From the NCBI GenBank assembly GCA_963849115.1, contig CAWKGK010000009.1, positions 248,001 to 312,000 on the forward strand: a DNA stretch of 64,000 nucleotides, given 5' to 3'. Within the stretch, counting starts at the first letter, position 1; each line of letters begins with the position of its first letter. Below are positions 8,208-15,821 of this stretch, piece after piece. Below the pieces are notes generated by a model. It worked only from the letters and a program-made list of their open reading frames with translations, was not told where the DNA came from and made no database searches. The stretch comes from JACDAL01 sp963849115 (GTDB lineage Bacteria; Actinomycetota; CADDZG01; WHSQ01). A program made the translations under genes and the position numbers.

Positions 8208-9860
8208 TCAGTCGCGGATCTGCGGCTCCATCGGGATGCGCACGTCCCGCTCCTTCGCCACTTCGGCGGCTCTGCTGTAGCCGGCATCGGCGTGCCGGGC
8301 TACTCCTGTCCCCGGGTCCGTCGTGAGCACCCGCGTCAAACGCTCTGAGGCGTCGGCCGAGCCGTCGGCGACAACGACCATGCCCGCGTGGATCGAGTAG
8401 CCGATGCCGACTCCGCCGCCGTGGTGGACGGACACCCAGTGAGCTCCGGCCGCAGTGTTGAGCAGGGCGTTGAGGATGGGCCAGTCGGCGATTGCGTCCG
8501 AGCCGTCGATCATGCCCTCGGTCTCGCGGTAGGGGGATGCCACCGAGCCGGCGTCGAGATGGTCGCGCCCGATGACTATGGGCGCTGCCACCTCTCCCGT
8601 GGCCACGAGCTCGTTGAAGGCGAGGCCCGCCGCGGCCCTCTCTCCATAGCCGAGCCAGCAGATACGGGCCGGCAGGCCCTGGAACGCCACCCGCTCGCCC
8701 GCCAGGTGAATCCAGCGTTGCAGCCGGTCGTCGTCTCCGAAGAGCTCGAGGATCGCCCGGTCGGTGGCGGCGATGTCGGCCGGCTCGCCCGACAGGGCTG
8801 CCCAGCGAAACGGGCCCTTGCCCTCGCAGAACAACGGCCTGATGTACTCGGCGACGAAGCCCGGGATGTCGAACGCCGATGCAACGCCGGCCCGCTGTGC
8901 CTGGGCCCTGATGTTGTTGCCGTATTCGACACAAACCGCCCCGGCCCCCTGGAAGGCGAGCCACGCCTCGACGTGCGTAGCCACAGACTCCAATGAGCGT
9001 TTGACGTAGGTCTCGGGATCGCGGCGCCGAAGCTCTGATGAGTCCTCGAAACTCATCCCCCCGGGGACGTAACCGTCGAGCAGATCGTGGGCCGAGGTCT
9101 GATCGGTGACGACGTCGGCCTCGAAGCCTTGTTGCAGGAGGGCGGGCAGCACTTCACAGGCGTTTCCCAGCAGGCCGATGGACTCGGCCCTCTTGGCAGA
9201 GCGAGCCTGCTCGGCCCACGACACCGCCTCGGTGAGATCCTCCGTGGCGCGGTCGAGATAGCGGGTGTCGAGCCGCCGCTGGATGCGGCCCGGGTCGACG
9301 TCGACGCAAAGTGCCACGCCGCCGTTCAGTGTTACGGCCAGAGGCTGCGCCCCGCCCATGCCCCCGAGCCCCGCGGTGACAACGACACGGCCCTCGAGGC
9401 TCCCGCCGAAGCGGCGGAGGGCGAGCTCGGCGAGCGTCTCGTAGGTGCCCTGGAGGATGCCCTGGCTCCCGATGTAGATCCACGAGCCCGCCGTCATCTG
9501 GCCGTACATCGTGAGTCCCATCGCTTCGAGCCGATGGAACTCGTCCCAGGTCGCCCACGCGGGCACCAGCATGGCGTTCGAGATCAGCACCCGCGGGGCG
9601 CGCTCGTGGGTCTGGAAGACACCCACAGGCTTTCCGGACTGGACCAGCAGGGTCTCGTCGTCCTCGAGCCGCCGTAGCTCGTCGACGATTGCGGCGAGAC
9701 AGGAGTGGTCCCGGGCCGCCTTCCCCGAGCCGCCATAGACCACGAGGTCGTCGGGGCGCTCGGCAACCTCCGGGTCGAGGTTGTTGAGGAGCATGCGCAG
9801 CGCGGCCTCCTGCGGCCAGCCCTTGCACGACAGCTCCGTCCCTCGTGGTGCCTTCACCAT
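8208..9860 (-). CDS. hutU: Urocanate hydratase
   Basis: Hydrates urocanate to 4-imidazolone-5-propionate with a tightly bound NAD+, the second Hut step. At 550 residues it is full length. Family text is strong throughout: LRMLLNNLDPEVAERP near the start, QSGKPVGVFQTHERAPRV, MYGQMTAGSWIYIGSQGILQ, the NAD-binding GLGGMGGAQPLA, and SVHHGGGVGIGYSIHAGMV near the end. The start is followed by KAPRGTELSCKGW, the usual urocanase N terminus. A 41-bp palindrome lies 25 nt upstream of the start codon. The pathway steps HutI and HutG are not in this window. Confidence 0.96.
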   Translation of the reverse strand: MVKAPRGTELSCKGWPQEAALRMLLNNLDPEVAERPDDLVVYGGSGKAARDHSCLAAIVDELRRLEDDETLLVQSGKPVGVFQTHERAPRVLISNAMLVPAWATWDEFHRLEAMGLTMYGQMTAGSWIYIGSQGILQGTYETLAELALRRFGGSLEGRVVVTAGLGGMGGAQPLAVTLNGGVALCVDVDPGRIQRRLDTRYLDRATEDLTEAVSWAEQARSAKRAESIGLLGNACEVLPALLQQGFEADVVTDQTSAHDLLDGYVPGGMSFEDSSELRRRDPETYVKRSLESVATHVEAWLAFQGAGAVCVEYGNNIRAQAQRAGVASAFDIPGFVAEYIRPLFCEGKGPFRWAALSGEPADIAATDRAILELFGDDDRLQRWIHLAGERVAFQGLPARICWLGYGERAAAGLAFNELVATGEVAAPIVIGRDHLDAGSVASPYRETEGMIDGSDAIADWPILNALLNTAAGAHWVSVHHGGGVGIGYSIHAGMVVVADGSADASERLTRVLTTDPGTGVARHADAGYSRAAEVAKERDVRIPMEPQIRD

Positions 9861-9884
9861 TGCCTACGCCTCGCTCTCTCCAAC

Positions 9885-9925
9885 TTTGGCCCAGAAACGG
9901 CCTATAGGGGCGGTTTTGGGCCAAA
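9885..9925. promoter_or_regulatory. 41-bp imperfect palindrome upstream of hutU (operator candidate)
   Basis: TTTGGCCCA (9885-9893) is matched by TGGGCCAAA (9917-9925), and the inner AAACGG/GGTTT parts continue the symmetry. It lies 25 nt before the hutU start (minus strand) and 58 nt before the DUF559 gene (plus strand). A long palindrome so close to a catabolic gene is typical of a repressor operator; the regulator is not identified. Confidence 0.45.
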
Positions 9926-9983
9926 CCTTCGAAGTGTGGTGCGCGCCACAACTGGCTCGTTCTTGGAAGAGTCTATTGTTTTC

Positions 9984-10985
9984 ATGTCCAGCGATTGCGA
10001 TCAAGCGGTGGCCCGGATCGCCTCACGCCAATTCGGTGTCGTCCATCTCGACCAAGCCGCACAGAATGGGTGCACCGAGAAGATGAGGCGCTTGCGCATC
10101 TCCGGTGGTCGCTGGGAGCGCATCTACCACAGGGTCTACCGAATCGAGGGGTCGCCTCCGAGCCGCGCCCAAGATCTCCTGGCCGCGCACCTGTGGGGCC
10201 GGGGAGTTGCCGTCTTCTCCCACTCCGCCGCCGCAGAGCTGCACGGTCTGGAGCTTCCTAGAGTCAAGCAAATCGAAATGACCACGGCCGGTCAGCTTCG
10301 ATCCAGAGACGCACGGATCAGGTTGCACCGGAGAGCCTCGGTGGTGGAGCGCGACATCGTCGGTCGGGGGCAACTTCGCCTCACCTCGGTCGATCTGACG
10401 GTGCTAGACCTCGCCGAGCGCTTGACGCCGGCCGGTCTCGAACGCTGTCTGGACGACGTCCTGCGCCGAGGCCTCAGTTCCCTGCCCCGGCTCACATGGC
10501 GCCTCGAGCAGTCGGGCGGCCCCGGACGAGCGGGCACTGCGCGGCTCCGGGCGGCGTTGGCATCGAGGTTGCCAGGTTACCGGGCCACTGACAGCGTTCT
10601 CGAGGGTGCATTTCTCGCGTTGTGCAGCCGCCATGGGCTCCCCGAGCCGCGCCGTCAAGTCGAGGTGCCAGGGCTGGGCCGGGTCGACTTCTACTACGAC
10701 GACGCGCGCATCGTGATCGAGCTCGACGGCTACGAGTACCACTACGACCGGCCCGCCTTCCAGAGGGATCGGACGCGCAGCAATGCTCTCGGGGTCGGCG
10801 GCGAACTGGTGCTTCGCTGCACCCACGCAGACGTCACCACCAAGGCAGCCCAGGTTGCGAGCCAGGTAGGCGCGGCGCGGCGGGCGCGCGGTGCCGCCGC
10901 TGAACTCAGAGCTCGAGATACATCACGTGCAGACCGACATAGCCATGTTCCGGCGATCGGAACGCCCGAGGGACGGTTCCAATGA
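9984..10985 (+). CDS. DUF559 / AbiEi-like antitoxin domain protein
   Basis: A 333-residue protein of a type common in actinobacteria. The N-terminal 60 residues look like an AbiEi-style winged-helix region (RISGGRWERIYHRVYRI), the middle is the AbiEi_C-like part (FSHSAAAELHGLE), and residues about 190-290 form a DUF559 fold related to very-short-patch-repair endonucleases (GRVDFYYDDARIVIELDGYE). The ATG at 9984 is chosen because the longer open frame runs into hutU antisense. The C-terminal tail overlaps the 3' end of the opposing acetyltransferase gene by 80 nt. Such proteins are linked with defence or toxin-antitoxin functions in some species, but no partner toxin is evident here. Biological role unknown. 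Confidence 0.72.
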   Translation: MSSDCDQAVARIASRQFGVVHLDQAAQNGCTEKMRRLRISGGRWERIYHRVYRIEGSPPSRAQDLLAAHLWGRGVAVFSHSAAAELHGLELPRVKQIEMTTAGQLRSRDARIRLHRRASVVERDIVGRGQLRLTSVDLTVLDLAERLTPAGLERCLDDVLRRGLSSLPRLTWRLEQSGGPGRAGTARLRAALASRLPGYRATDSVLEGAFLALCSRHGLPEPRRQVEVPGLGRVDFYYDDARIVIELDGYEYHYDRPAFQRDRTRSNALGVGGELVLRCTHADVTTKAAQVASQVGAARRARGAAAELRARDTSRADRHSHVPAIGTPEGRFQ

Positions 10986-11391
10986 TATGGAACCCCAGCA
11001 ACCGCCAGAGGTGCACCGCTGCTGTGTTGGTTTCTACTACCGCATTGAACTGGATGCCGAGGAAGCCGCGCTTGCGGTGCCAGCGCACGACGTACTCACC
11101 GAGGCTGCGACCTACGCCTCGGCCTCGAGCTGGAGGAGCCACCATGAAGCTCGCGGTGCCGACATGGTCGCCGTGACCGGGGCGGTTCGGGCCCATGTTG
11201 GCTGAGCCGAGGATGGCACCGTCTTGCTCGAGCACTACGGTCTCTCCGGGCGGCTGGTACATCCACCAGCCACGGCCGCTCTCGATCGTCAAATCCATCG
11301 GGAGGGCATAGGTCTCGCCGGCCTTGACGGTGGCGTCGAAGAACGGCCAGATGGCGGGCCAGTCGTCGCTTGTTGCGGGTCTGATCGTCAT
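10906..11391 (-). CDS. GNAT family N-acetyltransferase
   Basis: A 161-residue acetyl-CoA-dependent acetyltransferase. The ATG at 11391 begins MTIRPATSDDW, the usual GNAT start; the frame extends 17 codons further but without family similarity. The acetyl-CoA loop is visible as PPARGRGVGRSLGEY, followed by GFLGIQFNAVVETNTAAVHL and LWRLLGF, typical of the phosphinothricin/amino-acid acetyltransferase-like branch. Substrate unknown. The 3' end overlaps the opposing DUF559 gene by 80 nt. Confidence 0.85.
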   Translation of the reverse strand: MTIRPATSDDWPAIWPFFDATVKAGETYALPMDLTIESGRGWWMYQPPGETVVLEQDGAILGSANMGPNRPGHGDHVGTASFMVAPPARGRGVGRSLGEYVVRWHRKRGFLGIQFNAVVETNTAAVHLWRLLGFHIIGTVPRAFRSPEHGYVGLHVMYLEL

Positions 11392-11594
11392 GTCACTTGA
11401 TCCTCGCGTCCGGCACTGAGTGGGGCCCGCAACAGAGAGCATTCGTCAGACCACAAGCACGTGCAACTTGCTTTGTTATTCCCCTTCCTATAACTTCCAG
11501 GCAACTGAGGTCCGGCTGGCCAAGAAGCGTTGAGGATTTGCCCGGCCGATAGCGTAGAGAGTTCTGAAGCAGGGTCACGAGTGGGAGGTCAACG

Positions 11595-11918
11595 TTGAAG
11601 GTCCTCGATGGTGCAGGCCGATTCACATCAGGCGATGAGCCGAACGACTATGTCGAACATCTTCGCAACGACGACATGAGCGTGGGCACCTACTCCATTC
11701 CTGCCGGTGGCGTCGACGACCAGTCCCCGCACACCGAGGATGAGATCTACGTCGTGGTCGGGGGCCGAGCGAAGATCATGGGCGGCGGCGATAGTGTGGG
11801 CCTCTCCCCGGGCTCGGTCGTGTTCGTCCCGGCCGGCGAGGAGCACCGCTTCGTCGAGATCACCGAAGACTTGACCGCGCTGGTCTTCTTCGCCCCCGCG
11901 GAGGGCTCGCGTTCCTGA
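11595..11918 (+). CDS. Small cupin-domain protein
   Basis: A 107-residue single-domain cupin. The metal-site motif is partly seen in SPHTEDEIYVVVGG and the second motif in GSVVFVPAGEEHRF, so His, Glu and His ligands are available. The start is a TTG at 11595, supported by GGGAGG 6 nt upstream; an ATG is not available before the fold begins. Small cupins can be isomerases, dioxygenases or sensor domains, so no substrate can be given. It lies 98 bp upstream of the divergent ammonia-lyase gene on the same strand and could serve the same pathway. Confidence 0.8.
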   Translation: MKVLDGAGRFTSGDEPNDYVEHLRNDDMSVGTYSIPAGGVDDQSPHTEDEIYVVVGGRAKIMGGGDSVGLSPGSVVFVPAGEEHRFVEITEDLTALVFFAPAEGSRS

Positions 11919-12016
11919 AGAATCCTCCCGGCATGGCATCGTCATGCTATGGCCCATTTTGCTGCGGCTCCCGGCCTCGGTGTGCCGATCACGCTGTTGC
12001 CCGTCTGATCTGCTAA

Positions 12017-13498
12017 ATGGTCGTCATTCGTGCCGCCGAGGATCTGAATGCAGAGGCCCTCGAGCGCATCGCATGGCAGTCCGAGAAGCTCGTCCTCGAT
12101 GAGGGCCTGCTGCGACGGGTCGACGAGGCCCGTGCCGCAATGCTGGCCGTCCTGGCTACAGGCGAGCGCGTCTATGCAGTGACCACCGGCACCGGGTTCA
12201 TGGCTCGCAAGGACCTCACCGCGACCGAGCAGGCCCATCAGCAGCGCAACCTCTTGCTGGGGCGAGCGGTGGGCTCGGCCCCCTATCTCTCCACGCCGGA
12301 GGCAAAGGCCCTGCTGGTCGTGCGACTGGTCAACCTCATCAGCGGCCATGCGGGGGTGACCTCGAAGCTATGCGAGTACCTGGCCGCCCGGCTCAACGAC
12401 GGCTTCACGCCGGCGGTGCCCCGGCGGACGATGGGAACATCGGGGGAGGTGATCGCGCTGGCGCACGCCTTCCAGACCTTCATCGGCGTGGGTCTGGTGC
12501 TCGACGGGAGCACGACCCGCTCCGCCGCCGCCGCTCTGGAGGCGAGGGGGGCCGAGCCCTACATGCTCGAGTCCAAGGAAGGGATCGCGCTGCTGGCGGG
12601 GGCCCCCGGCGCAGTCGCTCTGGCCTTCGGCCGATGCCGCCGCGCCGAGCAGTTGCGGCGGGAGCTGCTGATCACCGCCGCCTGCGTCATCGACGCCTTG
12701 CAGGCGCCTCTCGACCCCTACAGCATGGAGGTGGGCCGGCTCGGCAACGACCCCGTGCTGGTTCGAGAGCTGGAGTTCCTCGGAGCGCTTCTCCTAGGGT
12801 CCGAGCGAAGCGGGCGGCAGATTCAGGCGCCGGTGTCGCTGCGGGTGATCCCGCAGGTCCTGGCACACCTCGAGCGCAGTGTGGCCCGGCTCGCCGAGGA
12901 CACGGAGCGGGCACTGGGGGCCGTCACGGACTCGCCTGCTTTCGTCGACGGGCACTTCGTAACGAACGGCGGCTTTCACCAGATCGGGGTTGCGGCAGGC
13001 ATGGACGGCCTGGCGCTCGCACTCGCGCAGGGGGCCGAGCTGGCTGCGCAGTGGTGCCATCGTCTGCTCGACCATCGCTTCTCCGGCCTCCCCGACCAGC
13101 TCACCGCCACCGCCGGCCCCGATTGCGGCCCGATGGTCGTCTACAAGCGCGCCCTAGGAGCCCTTAATGAGCTGCGGCGCCTGTGCGTTCCGGCGTCGCT
13201 GGGGCTGGCCGAATCCTCCCTCGGGCAGGAGGACGCTATGACCTTTGTCTTCGAGGCGGCGGAGAAACTGCGGCGCCTGGAGGAGCTGGTGCGTGAGGTT
13301 CTCGCCTGCACCCTGGTGGTGGTTCGCCAGGCGTGGGCGCTGAGGGGTACCCCGCCTCCGCAGGGCCTCGCTCGGACCGTAGCCCTGGTCACGGAGGCGG
13401 TCGAGCCGATCACAGTCGACAGGCCTTTGGGCGCAGACATCGAGCGGCTGATCGGGGTCCTCGAGGAGCTGGGCACGGAGAGACCTCAGGGGCGATAG
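12017..13498 (+). CDS. Divergent histidine/aromatic ammonia-lyase family protein with Thr-Ser-Gly MIO motif
   Basis: A 493-residue member of the MIO enzyme family (histidine, phenylalanine and tyrosine ammonia-lyases and aminomutases). The Tyr53 in VYAVTTGTG, the Phe in GGFHQIG and the Glu in SSLGQEDAMTF are kept. Two key positions differ from hutH in this window: the MIO triad is T141-S142-G143 (RRTMGTSGEVIALAH) instead of Ala-Ser-Gly, and the catalytic Tyr of QDxYSLR is V273 (QAPVSLRVIPQV), with R276 kept. It may be an ammonia-lyase or aminomutase with another substrate. It ends 13 bp inside the opposing cyclodeaminase-like gene. Not a second standard HutH. Confidence 0.82.
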   Translation: MVVIRAAEDLNAEALERIAWQSEKLVLDEGLLRRVDEARAAMLAVLATGERVYAVTTGTGFMARKDLTATEQAHQQRNLLLGRAVGSAPYLSTPEAKALLVVRLVNLISGHAGVTSKLCEYLAARLNDGFTPAVPRRTMGTSGEVIALAHAFQTFIGVGLVLDGSTTRSAAAALEARGAEPYMLESKEGIALLAGAPGAVALAFGRCRRAEQLRRELLITAACVIDALQAPLDPYSMEVGRLGNDPVLVRELEFLGALLLGSERSGRQIQAPVSLRVIPQVLAHLERSVARLAEDTERALGAVTDSPAFVDGHFVTNGGFHQIGVAAGMDGLALALAQGAELAAQWCHRLLDHRFSGLPDQLTATAGPDCGPMVVYKRALGALNELRRLCVPASLGLAESSLGQEDAMTFVFEAAEKLRRLEELVREVLACTLVVVRQAWALRGTPPPQGLARTVALVTEAVEPITVDRPLGADIERLIGVLEELGTERPQGR

Positions 13499-14487
13499 GG
13501 GAGAACAGTTCCGATGCCCCGCTGCTCGGCGCGCTCCAAGATGAGATGCGCGACCGCTAGGTCGGTCGTCGCCAGGCCTCGATGCCAGAAGAGGATCCTC
13601 TCCTCTCCTGACTCACGGCCGGGAGCCGTTCCCGCCACGATGTCTCCGAGCTCGGCGTGGAGGTTCTCTCGAGTGACGAGACCCCTGTCGATGTGCTCCC
13701 TCAGGGCGCCGAAGCGCCCCGCTTGCGCCTGCCCCCAATCGTCGACCACGACTTTGTCCATCACGTCGGTGAGCGAGAGCTCGACCGCGCTGATCGTTCC
13801 GTAGGGAACGACCAGCGAGCCCGGCGTCACCCACTCCGTGCGGAGCAGTACCTCCGGTGAGACCAGGCGGGAGGCCTCGACCATGATGTCGGCACCCTCC
13901 ATCGCCTCCTCCGGGGTGGCGACGGCTTGTACTTCTTTGCCGAGGGAGGTGCTCAGCTCGGCGGCGAAGCTTTCCCGTGACTCGGCTCGGGCGCTGGTGA
14001 CCCTGATCTCCTCGAGGTCGAAGAGGTCATCCAGCATCGCGATGTTCCACCACGCGGTTCCGCGTGCCCCGATGTGACCGAGCACCTTGCTGTCGGGACG
14101 TGCCAGGTGACGAGCTCCGAGAGCGGTCACGGCCCCCGTTCGTGCGGACGTCAAGTCGGTCGCGTCGATGATGGCGAGTGGCGCGCCGGTGTCGGGGTCG
14201 TAGAGCGTCACCAGCCCGAGCTCTGAGGGAAGTCCTCGCAAGTAGTTCGTGACGAAGTCCCCCACGACCTTCACGCCGCTCACTTTCTGGGGGCCGAGAT
14301 GCGCCCGCAAGATGTTGAAGTGGCCGGCGCCGTCGTTGGGGGGGACGAGGTGGGTCCGGGGTTCGAGAACCACTTGACCCTCGCCTTGGGCCCGGACCGC
14401 GGCCTCGACCGCGCCGAAGATGTCGTGTCGGCTCAGCTCGAGGGACTCGACGTCGTAGCCGGAGATGAACCGCAGGTCGAGGGGCAC
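13486..14487 (-). CDS. Ornithine cyclodeaminase / mu-crystallin family protein
   Basis: A 333-residue NAD(P)-dependent protein. The family features are visible: the substrate-side KVVGDFVTNYLRGLPS region, IDATDLTSARTGAVTALGAR, then the Rossmann part GHIGARGTAWWN and VVVDDWGQAQ. Members include ornithine cyclodeaminase (ornithine to proline), alanine dehydrogenase, ketimine reductases and biosynthetic cyclodeaminases, so the reaction is open. The start is GTG at 14487, 9 nt after a TATAGT box. It converges with the divergent ammonia-lyase (13-bp overlap) and diverges from thyX over 59 bp. Confidence 0.85.
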   Translation of the reverse strand: MPLDLRFISGYDVESLELSRHDIFGAVEAAVRAQGEGQVVLEPRTHLVPPNDGAGHFNILRAHLGPQKVSGVKVVGDFVTNYLRGLPSELGLVTLYDPDTGAPLAIIDATDLTSARTGAVTALGARHLARPDSKVLGHIGARGTAWWNIAMLDDLFDLEEIRVTSARAESRESFAAELSTSLGKEVQAVATPEEAMEGADIMVEASRLVSPEVLLRTEWVTPGSLVVPYGTISAVELSLTDVMDKVVVDDWGQAQAGRFGALREHIDRGLVTRENLHAELGDIVAGTAPGRESGEERILFWHRGLATTDLAVAHLILERAEQRGIGTVLPYRP

Positions 14488-14532
14488 AGTCCGGGCACTA
14501 TAGCCACGGACCCTGGTGTCGGACCCCCTTCC

Positions 14533-14538
14533 TATACT
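14533..14538 (+). promoter_or_regulatory. -10 box TATACT of thyX
   Basis: TATACT ends 8 nt before the thyX ATG, so the transcript would start at or within a base or two of the start codon. No Shine-Dalgarno sequence is present. On the other strand TATAGT (14502-14497) serves the divergent cyclodeaminase-like gene. Confidence 0.55.
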
Positions 14539-14546
14539 GACCGGCC

Positions 14547-15821
14547 ATGACCGAGGAGATCAGGCCGGGGGACAAGCCCGGCGAGCTGCTGGTCTTCGAC
14601 CATGGCTTCGTGCGCCTCGACGAGGCCATGGCCGACGATCTTTCGGTCGTAAACGGGGCGCGAGTCAGCTTCGCCGCTCACCGAGACGAGATGGACGAGC
14701 GCGACGCCGGGCTCATCAGGTTCCTGATGCGCTCCCGCCACGGTTCCCCCTTCGAACACAACTCGTTTCGCTTCCACATCCGCTGCCCGATCTTCGTGGC
14801 GAGAGAATGGTTTCGTCACCGGGTGGGCTGCCTGACGGGTGACACTCGAATCAGCTTCGTCGATGTGGCGGGTATTCCCCGAGCGCTCAGCCAGTCCATG
14901 GACGAGCTCTGGGCTATGTGGATTGCTGGAGGCAAGAATGGTGGCGCGCGGTCTCAGGATGGGGACATCTCCGGGATGCGGCTTCGAGTGCTCGACGAAG
15001 AAAACAATGAGTTCACAACCGGACGCATTAGCGAGGTGGTCGAATCCGGAGTGCAGCCCGTGTACAGAGTGACGCTCGCCGACGGCAAGCAGATAGATGC
15101 GACGCGCACACACAGATTCCTTACCGACGCTGGGTGGCAGACTCTTGAGGAGGCTGTGGGACTTACGGGCGATCGAGTGGACGCAAGGGCCACTCGTTTG
15201 ACGCCCTTTGTGATCAATGGAGTGAAGGCTTACCATGATCGTCGCCAAGTTCTTCAGCGAAGGGGAGCCACGCTCACAGGCAAGCTGATTCAAGTAGAGA
15301 AGGTGGAGTACGTTGGCCTCCGGCGCACGTATGACCTCAGCGTCGAGGCACCCTGGCACAACTTCGTAGCCAATGGCATCGTCGTGCACAACTCTTTCAA
15401 TGAGGAATCGGCCAGATACCACCAACTCGAGGGCGACTTCTACGTCCCTTCTCCGCATGCGGTGCGGACGCAGGTCGGAAAACCCGGCGCCTACACCTTC
15501 GAGCCCGCCGAGGACTCAGTTGCCACCGACACCATCGACACTTTTCGACGGATCTATGCACAGCTCTACGACGAATACCTCGCGCTGGTGGGCAAAGGGG
15601 TGGCGAAGGAGCTTGCCCGCAGCCTCCTCCCCTTTGGCATCTACACGCAGTTCTACTGGACCCTCAACGCGCGTTCGCTGATGAACTTCCTCTCGCTGCG
15701 AAATTCCTCATCGGCTCAATATGAGATCAGGATCTATGCGCAGGCCGTGGAACAGCTGTTCGCCGAGAGGATGCCGGTTACACACGCCAGTTTCGAAGAG
15801 TTCGGCCGCAACGTACCGTGA
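14547..15821 (+). CDS. thyX: Flavin-dependent thymidylate synthase precursor containing an intein
   Basis: ThyX methylates dUMP to dTMP using FAD, NADPH and methylenetetrahydrofolate. The 424-residue precursor is too long for ThyX (about 220-250); removing the intein (residues 95-282) leaves 236 residues. The ThyX signature RHRxxSxNExSxR is split: the N-extein ends REWFRHRVG and the C-extein starts SFNEESARYHQ, joining to RHRVGSFNEESARY. Other ThyX features are SPFEHNSFRFHIRCP before and RSLLPFGIYTQFYWTLNARS after. Without splicing the dUMP/FAD site would be broken. It overlaps lgt by 4 bp (GTGA), indicating translational coupling. The ATG follows a -10 box without a Shine-Dalgarno. Confidence 0.95.
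   Translation: MTEEIRPGDKPGELLVFDHGFVRLDEAMADDLSVVNGARVSFAAHRDEMDERDAGLIRFLMRSRHGSPFEHNSFRFHIRCPIFVAREWFRHRVGCLTGDTRISFVDVAGIPRALSQSMDELWAMWIAGGKNGGARSQDGDISGMRLRVLDEENNEFTTGRISEVVESGVQPVYRVTLADGKQIDATRTHRFLTDAGWQTLEEAVGLTGDRVDARATRLTPFVINGVKAYHDRRQVLQRRGATLTGKLIQVEKVEYVGLRRTYDLSVEAPWHNFVANGIVVHNSFNEESARYHQLEGDFYVPSPHAVRTQVGKPGAYTFEPAEDSVATDTIDTFRRIYAQLYDEYLALVGKGVAKELARSLLPFGIYTQFYWTLNARSLMNFLSLRNSSSAQYEIRIYAQAVEQLFAERMPVTHASFEEFGRNVP
14829..15392 (+). other. In-frame mini-intein within ThyX
   Basis: This 188-residue insert begins with Cys (CLTGDTRI, block A) and ends with VVHN (block G), followed by Ser as the +1 extein residue, all of which splicing requires. Block B is visible as DGKQIDATRTHRFLT with the conserved TxxH, and block F as RRTYDLSVEAPWHNFVANG. 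No LAGLIDADG or other homing endonuclease motif is seen, so it is a mini-intein or one that has lost its endonuclease. It sits inside the most conserved motif of ThyX, the type of site inteins prefer. Splicing is inferred from intact catalytic residues. Confidence 0.93.
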
